Assembly (NCBI GenBank): GCA_020200095.1
Contig: JAIVJJ010000248.1
Coordinates: 1-41,818 of the forward strand
DNA: 41,818 nucleotides
Reading direction: 5' to 3'
DNA from: Acidobacteriota bacterium
GTDB lineage: Bacteria; Acidobacteriota; Blastocatellia; Pyrinomonadales; Pyrinomonadaceae
The notes beneath the pieces are model-generated. The model was not told the origin of the DNA. It saw only the letters and a list, made by a program, of their open reading frames with translations, and ran no database searches. The position numbers and the translations under genes are program-made. Below, in pieces: positions 7,544 through 14,350 of the stretch. Numbering within the stretch: the first letter of the stretch is position 1; each line of letters starts with the position of its first letter.

Positions 7544-8239
7544 ATGCTAAAAGTTTTAATTTTAATTACCTTTTGTTCAGTGGCGTTTATCGGTATCGCA
7601 AGCGCGCAAAATAAATCAACAGACACAAAAGCTAAACAACTTCCATCAAAAATTACAAAGAAAGCCAATCAGCGCCCATCTGCTGAATCGTCGAAAACCA
7701 GGCAGTCAGAGCCGTTTGAAAAAGCCTCCGTCGAGACGATGGAAGCGCAATGCGTTAAATTCGAGACCGAAGCCGGCGAAATAGAAATAGAAATGTTTCC
7801 CGAAAGCGCGCCGGAATCCGTGCGAAGCTTTCTCAATCTGGCAGCAACCGGCGCTTTTGACACTACCACTTTTAGTCGAGTGGTGCGCGGCTTTATCGTG
7901 CAGGGAGGCGACCTTTTCACGCGCCAGAAGATGACACCCGAACTCGACAAACGCGCCCGACGCACGCTTCCCGATGAACCGGGCTTAGTCAAACACGAAC
8001 GCGGTATCGTTTCGATGGCTCGTTCGAACGAGCCAAACAGCGCCACGACCAACTTCTTTATTCTTGTTGGTGAAGCAGCGCACTTGAACGGAACTTTCGC
8101 CGCCTTTGGGCGCGTCACTCGCGGAATGGAAGTCGTAGACGCGATTAACAAAATGCCGGTCGAAAGCGAAAAACCGATTAAACCTGTTCGCGTCACGCGG
8201 GCAACTGTCGCGCTTTGTCAGACACCTTTAAAACCTTAA
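7544..8239 (+). CDS. Exported peptidyl-prolyl cis-trans isomerase, cyclophilin type
   Basis: I place the start at 7544, where MLKVLILITFCSVAFIGIA gives a standard signal peptide ending SAQ; the longer frame from 7460 would bury it. A Lys/Ser/Thr-rich linker of about 50 residues leads to the cyclophilin fold: CVKFETEAGEIEIEMFPESA, FSRVVRGFIVQGGD (matching FHRVIPGFMxQGGD, with catalytic Arg), GIVSMARSNEPNSATTNFFI and NGTFAAFGRVTRGMEVVDAI. The Trp typical of eukaryotic cyclophilins is replaced by His (AAHLNG), as is common in bacteria. The protein should act in the periplasm on folding envelope proteins. It is transcribed divergently from ppa and is followed after 31 bases by the enoyl-CoA hydratase gene. 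Confidence 0.88.
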   Translation: MLKVLILITFCSVAFIGIASAQNKSTDTKAKQLPSKITKKANQRPSAESSKTRQSEPFEKASVETMEAQCVKFETEAGEIEIEMFPESAPESVRSFLNLAATGAFDTTTFSRVVRGFIVQGGDLFTRQKMTPELDKRARRTLPDEPGLVKHERGIVSMARSNEPNSATTNFFILVGEAAHLNGTFAAFGRVTRGMEVVDAINKMPVESEKPIKPVRVTRATVALCQTPLKP

Positions 8240-8270
8240 ATTTTACCGCTTCAATAAAACTTGCGTCAAG

Positions 8271-8849
8271 ATGAACGAAGCAATCGTTGTCGAAAATTTT
8301 AATAATACAATCGTTATTCGTTTCAATCGCCCGCAAGAGCGCAATCCGCTTTCGATTGCCGTTCTTGAGAAAATCGAAAGCATTCTGGAGAATATAAATC
8401 CGAATGTTGAAGCGATGATTTTCACCGGAACAAACGACGTTTTCGCGTCGGGCGCTGATTTGCGCGAGATTGCCAAAGTAACAAAAGACACGGCGAAAGA
8501 GTTTGCCTTGCGCGGGCAAAATTTGATGAACAAAATCGCCGCGATGGAGCAAACCACAATCGCCGCGATTAACGGATATTGTTTTGGCGGCGCGTTGGAT
8601 TTAGCTCTGGCGTGCGACAAAAGAATTGCTTCCCCGAACGCTCAATTTTCTCATCCGGGCGCGAACCTCGGAATTATTACCGGTTGGGGCGGAACGCAGA
8701 GATTGCCGCGTTTAATCGGCGAAGCAAAAGCCTTGGAGATGTTTTTGACGGCAAAAAGGGTTTCGGCAGATGAGGCGCTGCAAATCGGGCTAATTGACAA
8801 AATTGCGGGAAATCCTTTAGCAGAAGGCTTGGCATTTATTTTAGATTAA
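8271..8849 (+). CDS. Enoyl-CoA hydratase/isomerase family protein, shortened at the C-terminal end
   Basis: The crotonase fold is clear: IRFNRPQERNPLS, the oxyanion loop FASGADLREI, then INGYCFGGALDLALACD, GWGGTQRLPRLIG with VSADEALQIGLIDKI. The usual family length is about 255-260 residues; this protein has 192. The end reads IAGNPLAEGLAFILD. In relatives a stretch of about 40 residues (the helix after the DKI/DxV segment) stands before a PLxEGLAxE motif, so IAGNP joined to LAEGLAF looks like an in-frame internal deletion followed by loss of the last helix. The C-terminal helix normally completes the trimer and part of the active site, so activity is doubtful. It is co-directional with the cyclophilin gene. 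Confidence 0.8.
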   Translation: MNEAIVVENFNNTIVIRFNRPQERNPLSIAVLEKIESILENINPNVEAMIFTGTNDVFASGADLREIAKVTKDTAKEFALRGQNLMNKIAAMEQTTIAAINGYCFGGALDLALACDKRIASPNAQFSHPGANLGIITGWGGTQRLPRLIGEAKALEMFLTAKRVSADEALQIGLIDKIAGNPLAEGLAFILD

Positions 8850-8893
8850 AAGTTTTTGAGCAAACCGATGGCGTGGCGTTTCATCAAAAAACT

Positions 8894-9634
8894 ATGAAAA
8901 AATTTATTGTCGGCTATGCTTTGTTAAAGCTGTTTTTGCTTGCCGCGTTTTTCACCTTCTCGTTTACCGCGTGTCAAACCGCTAAACTTTCCGGCGTTGA
9001 ACCGACGCCTACTGCAACGCCTCCGAATTCGTCTTCTCCGCAAACAAACGACAATATCAATCGTTCGGTGAGCGAACCGTATCGCGGCGACCTTTCTATT
9101 TTTGAAGGCGAAGAGCGAGCCAAAAATTTACAGATTGACCGCGTGATGGACATCTTGAAAATCTCGGAGGGCAAAAACGTAGCTGACATCGGCGCGGGTT
9201 CGGGCTGGTTCACGGTTCGCGCCGCAAAACGAGTCGGAGGTCGTGGAAAAGTTTTCGCCGTCGAGATAAATCAGGATTACATCAATCACATCAACGACCG
9301 CGCCAAAAAAGAAAATTTTGCAAACATCCAAACGGTTTTAGGAACCGAAGACAATACGAAACTCGCCGCCAATTCGGTTGACGCGGTTTTGATTTTGAAG
9401 ACTTATCACGAAATCGCGCAGCCAATAAAAGTTTTGCAAAACATACGAAAATCTTTGAAAAAAGACGCGCTCGTTGGCATTATTGACAAAAACGGCGAAG
9501 GCCACGACCACGGCATTGATAAGGAAAAAGTCATCGAAGAAGCGAAACGCGCCGGTTTTGTGTTGAAGGAAGAATTCGATTTCACGAAAGACGACGGAAT
9601 GGATTATTTTCTCGTCTTCCATGCGACAAAATAA
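8894..9634 (+). CDS. Exported class I SAM-dependent methyltransferase-like protein
   Basis: I prefer the ATG at 8894 over the GTG at 8873 because it opens directly with MKKFIVGYALLKLFLLAAFF and a lipobox-like FTAC at about residue 28. A Pro/Thr/Ser linker follows, then a Rossmann methyltransferase domain: VADIGAGSGWFTVRAAKRVG is motif I (SAM glycine loop), VFAVEIN carries the acidic residue that binds the SAM ribose, and SVDAVLILKTYHEI is the motif II/III region. The tail VGIIDKNGEGHDHGIDKEKV holds a His-rich turn. Relatives with a signal peptide are known from Acidobacteriota and Proteobacteria, but their substrate is unknown to me. A SAM enzyme predicted outside the cytoplasm is odd, because SAM is cytosolic. 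Confidence 0.8.
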   Translation: MKKFIVGYALLKLFLLAAFFTFSFTACQTAKLSGVEPTPTATPPNSSSPQTNDNINRSVSEPYRGDLSIFEGEERAKNLQIDRVMDILKISEGKNVADIGAGSGWFTVRAAKRVGGRGKVFAVEINQDYINHINDRAKKENFANIQTVLGTEDNTKLAANSVDAVLILKTYHEIAQPIKVLQNIRKSLKKDALVGIIDKNGEGHDHGIDKEKVIEEAKRAGFVLKEEFDFTKDDGMDYFLVFHATK

Positions 9635-9666
9635 AACAAGTTCGCGAAATTGTTTGTATTTAGAAA

Positions 9667-9722
9667 ATTCAAGCATAAAGAAAAAGGCTGAACAATTTCA
9701 GCCTTTTTCTTTATGCTTGAAT
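9667..9722. terminator. Bidirectional hairpin terminator, perfect 26-bp stem
   Basis: Bases 9667-9692 and 9697-9722 are exact reverse complements with a four-base loop (caat). The stem has an A-rich half on one side and a T-rich half on the other, so it can end transcription in both directions. It sits between the convergent methyltransferase and SnoaL-like genes. Confidence 0.9.
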
Positions 9723-9756
9723 TGAGCGCTGTATTTCTAAAACTTAATCGGGCAAT

Positions 9757-10224
9757 TTATTTCATCCTTATATCCGTATGATGAACAATCATCCAGTTTT
9801 TTCCGCTTTTCTTCCAAACGGTTACGGTGCGGGATGTAAAGTCTGACATCTTACCTTCCGGCGAATTTCCCATACCCTTGGCGACTGCCGTAACTACCGC
9901 CGTCTTTTTATCAATCCAACTAACCTTCATATCCGAAAGCACTACATTACTAATACCAGCGTTCTTAATTCCCGTGAGTTCGAAGTTTCTATCATGAATC
10001 CCGTCTTGATAAACGCCTTGATAATTGTCAGCGAGCATCTTGCCAAAATCGTCCCAGCGTTTATCCTGTATCGCCTTCCAAGCCATCTGCTCTTGATTCA
10101 TAATCATCTGGTCGGTTGTCATTTTCTTTGACATCTTATCGTCTGTTTTCATCGTATCCTGTGCGAAAGCGGACAATGCCAGACATAAAACAAACGTTAA
10201 AGCTAACGTAATTTTCATTTTCAT
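9757..10224 (-). CDS. Secreted SnoaL/DUF4440-like protein
   Basis: A 155-residue protein with a clear signal peptide (MKMKITLALTFVLCLALSAF, cleaved after AFA before QD). A Met/Lys-rich spacer (TMKTDDKMSKKMTTDQ) leads to an NTF2-like fold of the DUF4440 kind: a first helix QEQMAWKAIQDKRWDDFGKM, the turn LADNYQGVYQDG, then strands VSWIDKKTAVVTAVAKG, SRTVTVWKKSGKNWMIVHHT. Proteins of this kind bind small ligands or act as minor enzymes in the periplasm; no catalytic pair is obvious here. AAGGAGAT lies seven bases ahead of the ATG, a strong ribosome site. Confidence 0.8.
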   Translation of the reverse strand: MKMKITLALTFVLCLALSAFAQDTMKTDDKMSKKMTTDQMIMNQEQMAWKAIQDKRWDDFGKMLADNYQGVYQDGIHDRNFELTGIKNAGISNVVLSDMKVSWIDKKTAVVTAVAKGMGNSPEGKMSDFTSRTVTVWKKSGKNWMIVHHTDIRMK

Positions 10225-10470
10225 ATTTTTATCTCCTTAATTTTCTCTTAAACCTGATTGAATGTTTCGATTGATTTAGCCGGACAAAAACGAAAGTCGC
10301 GTCTTTTCGGCTAAATATTGTTCGCCGACGAACTGCTTCGGGAATTGAAAAGATTTTTCACCCAAAATAATAACTGCAAAGACATAATTTGACAACGTAT
10401 CTATGCGGTTCAGGAATAATCACGGAATCTGGAATGATTAAATCAAATATCGCGGACTTTGACGCTAAAG
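10225..10470. other. Intergenic region between restriction gene and SnoaL-like gene
   Basis: No convincing gene is present. Atttagccg at 10274-10282 and cggctaaat at 10308-10316 form a nine-base inverted repeat with a 25-base loop. It lies upstream of the secreted SnoaL-like gene and could be an operator or an untranslated-region hairpin. The restriction gene to its left ends at 10471 and has no obvious terminator. Confidence 0.3.
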
Positions 10471-13400
10471 TTATTTGTCGGGCATTTTGTTTATGATTTC
10501 CATTGTCTTTGCGCTCACGGTGCAAACTCTTTTCAGCAAATCAATCACCTGTTCTTTGTAGTCTTCAAATTTGTAAGTATTGAACCGTTCAGCGATGGTC
10601 GCGTCCTGCGGTTTCTTTTTCTTGTATTGATCTAAAATCCATTCGAGCGCGGAACGATTTCCGAGTTTGTATTCCCAGGCGAGCGACGGAACGCCCGCGA
10701 GCGTCGTGTGCGAATCTATCTCGATTGTGCCGCTGGCTTTGTCGGCGCGAAGTTTTGTTTTCGGTTTGGAAGTAAAGACTTCAACAACGGTTTCAATTGC
10801 TGCGGCGAACAAATTATTCTGTTTGGCTTTATTCTTCGCGCTCAAATCCAAATCTTTTCTTTCGAGCGGAAATGGCTCTTGAGTTTCGTAATTGATGTGT
10901 AAATCCATCAACGCAGCGCCCCAATCGCGCCATTGAAAGAAATCATCATAAAACGGCAGACGCGGAAACTCGCGTTTGAGATTCTGCTCGTATTTTTTGC
11001 GGTAATCGGGCGAATGAAGCACGGCGTAAGTGTAATAAAAGATGTCTTGTTTCGTAATCCGCGCGCCGTTCGATTCTTTGTAATGAGTTTGAAATTGAGT
11101 TAAGCCCCAATCGGTGATGTTTTCGTGTTTTTGATTTGAATTTTTATCAATGTGAAACAAAGGTATGCATTGAGTCTTCTCAATTGTATCTTGTCCAATG
11201 ATTAAATTAGAGGCTAAACAATGAAATGGTTTATTCGCACTAACACCCGGAATTCCTATTGCTAAATTTGGGACTTTAGAATTATAAATTTCACGCCATT
11301 GGAAAACACGACTATTTAAATCGTTATCAAAATAAAGATATTGCTTAACAAATGGTCTATACAAAGATAAAACCACAGAATTATTCTCAAATTTTAATTT
11401 TTTTCCGCTATCAAACACTGATTTCAATCTTTCATCCCATTTAATTTCCGTATTAATTGCATCATTAACAATAGGATTTTCGTTATATGTTTTGATTAGG
11501 AAAGAGATTTTTTTAACTAATTCATCTTTTGATAGAGAGTGCGCCCATTCATCTCTCTTGGTTTGTAAACCTGCGGAGAAAAGTTGAAAAACTGCTTCTT
11601 CCGATTTGCCCGCTTTCACGTCTTTATCAACCAACGGCAATAAACTATCCCAATCGTTGTCGGTCTGATTAATCCAATTGTTTTTCGCGTCGTGTTCGAT
11701 GCGTTCAAAGGCGATTGTCGAAATCGGATTTTCGCGTATCCATTCGAGTTTCTTTTCTTTGCGCCAGAAATCATCGAGTTCGATGTAATGAATTTTGCAT
11801 TTATGTTTATCTTTTTGTTTTTCCGAGTTTTTGATTAAAAAGGCAATGGCAACGCCCGTTTGTATGCCGAAAACATTATGCGTTGTTCCGGCAATTTTCG
11901 GATTCGCTCTGACATCGCTTCTTAAATCCACGATATAAATCGAATCGAATTCGTTTTGGACACTTTTTCTAAATCCGTCGAAAGCGCGGCTGTCAATAAA
12001 AGTCCGATTGGTGATGAAAGCAATCACGCCGTTGTCGTTCAGTCTGTCCATTGACCAACGATAAAAGCGCGTGAACATATCATAAACAACGATTTGATTC
12101 TGCGCTGTTCCATGTTTGATATATGTATCTTTAATTCTCCTATCAATAACTTGATAAGCGCGGTTGGAATTTTGGAAATTGTAATTGGCTTGTTTAGCGT
12201 TATACGGCGGATTGCCAATGATAACACTGATTTTCCTTTCGTTTTGGTCTTTAATTCTTTTTGCATTTTCGGAACTGATGCCGAATAAGTTAGCCGTATG
12301 CGCATACTTTCCGAAATAAGCATCATCTTTCGCTTTGAAACCTAAATTGTCGAGCGTATCCATAAAACAGATGTTTTTGAATTCTTTATAAATGCCTTTG
12401 CGCTGTTGATATGTGTATTCAATATTGAGATTGGCGATGTAATACGGAAGTATAGCCACTTCGTTGGCGTGCAGTTCGTGTTCGTATTTGTATTCGAGGT
12501 TGTGAATGTTGATGCGGTCAATCAGTTCGGCGATGAATGTTCCCGTTCCCGTCGCGGGGTCAAGAATGTCCACGCCTTTGTCCGACAAACTTTTACCGAA
12601 ATGCTTTTCCAAAAGCCAGTCGGTCGAATCAATCATAAACCTGACGATTTCGTTCGGCGTGTAAACGACGCCCAATTTATCCGCGCCCTTCGGATTGTAG
12701 ACTTTATAGAAATTTTCATAGACGGTCTTGAGAAATTTCTGCTTTTCGCGGTTGTCGTTTATGCCCGAAGCCGCGTCTCGAATCGTTTTGTAAAAATTTT
12801 CAATCTGCCGCAGATAGTTTTTGCGAACTTCGCGCGTCATAAACGTATGAATTACGTCTTCGAGTTCGCGGGCGATGTTGTTCGAGCGGTGAAACTCGGC
12901 GTCGCCGAAAACATTGGTGAAAATATCTTCGGTCAGAATGTGCTGAATTATCATTTCCCGAACGTCTTCGGGCGTAATTTCGGGATTGATTTCGCTTCTC
13001 GCAATCTCCAGAAATAAATTGCGCATCTCGCGGAAGTTTTTATTCTTTTCCGCTTCGAGTTCCATCAGTTCGCGCAAACCTTTGACAATATCCGGCACGT
13101 TTTCCTTGAACTGCGCGAGAGCTTTGCTAAATTCTTTTACTTCCGAAGGTTGATAATCAACGAATCTGTCGAGCAAATCATCAAGTAGATTCCATTCATT
13201 CATTGGAACACGCATAACTTGTGCGCCTTCCTGAATTAAAACCGCCGTTTGTGTATCTTCAAAGATAATGTTTTTGTTCGGGTAACCTTTTTCACTGAGT
13301 TTTATATGAATTTCGTCGTCAAGTTTGTCTTTCGAGTCTTTCGCTTCCCAGTAACCGACATCAATCCCGCCGAAATATTTCAAAGTGCCGTCGGGTATTA

Positions 13401-13581
13401 CACGCTTTCCGCCGCGCCCGATAACATCTTTTTGTTCGACAAGAAGCAAACCTTTTTTCTCGGCGTATGAACGCAGAAGATTGGCAAAGGCAAACGTGAT
13501 AGAAGTTTCATTGCGCGTGCCGCCCGCGCTGAGAATTTCGTGCAGTTGATTGTGGTATTTGGTGATGAGAAGTTTTGACAT
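10471..13581 (-). CDS. Single-chain restriction-modification enzyme (type IIG / ISP-like, N6-adenine methylase)
   Basis: One 1036-residue chain carries cleavage, methylation and, by position, target recognition. Near the N-terminus VIPDG (about 62-65) and GYWEAKD (about 76-82) form a PD-(D/E)xK nuclease motif. A helical spacer follows. The methylase has VVYTPNEIVRFM (about 305-316), motif I DPATGTGTFI (341-350) and motif IV NPPY (457-460), typical of N6-adenine methylases of the Eco57I group. The C-terminal 400 residues, with an FAxxxxRPFxxxxxYF-like SLYRPFVKQYLYFD segment, fit the type ISP C-terminal/target-recognition region. Unlike true type ISP enzymes (about 1600 residues) no helicase motifs are present between nuclease and methylase. 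The gene starts 13 bases after an enoyl-CoA hydratase and probably shares its transcript. The middle and late parts look more AT-rich than the neighbours, which suggests transfer. Confidence 0.85.
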   Translation of the reverse strand: MSKLLITKYHNQLHEILSAGGTRNETSITFAFANLLRSYAEKKGLLLVEQKDVIGRGGKRVIPDGTLKYFGGIDVGYWEAKDSKDKLDDEIHIKLSEKGYPNKNIIFEDTQTAVLIQEGAQVMRVPMNEWNLLDDLLDRFVDYQPSEVKEFSKALAQFKENVPDIVKGLRELMELEAEKNKNFREMRNLFLEIARSEINPEITPEDVREMIIQHILTEDIFTNVFGDAEFHRSNNIARELEDVIHTFMTREVRKNYLRQIENFYKTIRDAASGINDNREKQKFLKTVYENFYKVYNPKGADKLGVVYTPNEIVRFMIDSTDWLLEKHFGKSLSDKGVDILDPATGTGTFIAELIDRINIHNLEYKYEHELHANEVAILPYYIANLNIEYTYQQRKGIYKEFKNICFMDTLDNLGFKAKDDAYFGKYAHTANLFGISSENAKRIKDQNERKISVIIGNPPYNAKQANYNFQNSNRAYQVIDRRIKDTYIKHGTAQNQIVVYDMFTRFYRWSMDRLNDNGVIAFITNRTFIDSRAFDGFRKSVQNEFDSIYIVDLRSDVRANPKIAGTTHNVFGIQTGVAIAFLIKNSEKQKDKHKCKIHYIELDDFWRKEKKLEWIRENPISTIAFERIEHDAKNNWINQTDNDWDSLLPLVDKDVKAGKSEEAVFQLFSAGLQTKRDEWAHSLSKDELVKKISFLIKTYNENPIVNDAINTEIKWDERLKSVFDSGKKLKFENNSVVLSLYRPFVKQYLYFDNDLNSRVFQWREIYNSKVPNLAIGIPGVSANKPFHCLASNLIIGQDTIEKTQCIPLFHIDKNSNQKHENITDWGLTQFQTHYKESNGARITKQDIFYYTYAVLHSPDYRKKYEQNLKREFPRLPFYDDFFQWRDWGAALMDLHINYETQEPFPLERKDLDLSAKNKAKQNNLFAAAIETVVEVFTSKPKTKLRADKASGTIEIDSHTTLAGVPSLAWEYKLGNRSALEWILDQYKKKKPQDATIAERFNTYKFEDYKEQVIDLLKRVCTVSAKTMEIINKMPDK

Positions 13582-13594
13582 AGTTTCGGAAAAT

Positions 13595-14350
13595 TTATTT
13601 ATTCAAAAACTTGGCAATACCATTCTGACAATCATCGGTCAATCGCGCAATCGTGTTGACATCAACGCCTGAGTTTAGCGCGGTTTCAAACGTCATTCCG
13701 TCCATTTGATATAAAAGACGTTTTGACAAGACGACTGCCGAGCGCGAGACTTTTTCATAAACCGACAAGTAGTTTTTCACGTCTTCGGCAAAACTTTCGT
13801 CAGCGAAAACGCGATTTATTAAACCGATTTTTTCGGCTTCTCCGGCGGAAAATTCAAAGCCTTGTGTAATGAGTTCAAAACTGCGTTTTTCGGAAACATT
13901 GCGGCGCAAAATTGCCATCACCATCGCCGGAACGAAACCGATTTTTACTTCCGGGTAACCGAAACGCGCCGATTTCGCCGCCAGAACAATATCGCAAGCC
14001 GTCGCCAAACCGCAGCCGCCAGCCAGAGCGCGACCGTGAACTGCCGCGACGACGGGAACTTTTGTTTTTCTAATCAAAGCGAAAAGCTCCATTAAATTTT
14101 CCGCGTCGTCTAAATTTTCTAAAACCGAGCCTTCTGAAATTTTTTGCAGTGCTGACAAGTCCGCGCCCGAACAAAAATCTTTGCCCGCTCCTGCAATAAC
14201 AATCGCCCGCAAATTTGTATCTTTGTCGGCTTTGCGCAAAGCATCTTTTATGGAGTTTACTAAAGCGTCATTCAGAGCGTTGCGCTTTTCGGGACGATTG
14301 AGAGTGATTGTTAAAGCCGAGTTTTCCTGAGCGATTAAAATTTCAGACAT
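13595..14350 (-). CDS. Enoyl-CoA hydratase/isomerase family protein
   Basis: Full-length (251 residues) crotonase-fold enzyme. Signatures are LTITLNRPEKRNALND, the first oxyanion-hole segment IAGAGKDFCSGADLSAL, the second VAAVHGRALAGGCGLATACD with the catalytic Glu replaced by Gly-Cys-Gly, and GFVPAMVMAILRRNVSEKRS. The helix KVSRSAVVLSKRLLYQMDG and tail IAKFLNK complete the C-terminal part that the paralogue at 8271 lacks. It hydrates a 2-enoyl-CoA or does a related reaction, perhaps methylglutaconyl-CoA in leucine breakdown given the neighbouring carboxylase and AtuA pieces; this is inference. The ATG directly follows the stop of the M28 peptidase gene and the stop is 13 bases before the restriction gene, so three genes are likely co-transcribed. 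Confidence 0.88.
   Translation of the reverse strand: MSEILIAQENSALTITLNRPEKRNALNDALVNSIKDALRKADKDTNLRAIVIAGAGKDFCSGADLSALQKISEGSVLENLDDAENLMELFALIRKTKVPVVAAVHGRALAGGCGLATACDIVLAAKSARFGYPEVKIGFVPAMVMAILRRNVSEKRSFELITQGFEFSAGEAEKIGLINRVFADESFAEDVKNYLSVYEKVSRSAVVLSKRLLYQMDGMTFETALNSGVDVNTIARLTDDCQNGIAKFLNK

Noticed and set aside
12406-13017. 203-codon open frame on the + strand
   Set aside because: It is antisense to the methylase part of the restriction enzyme, whose motifs are clear on the minus strand.
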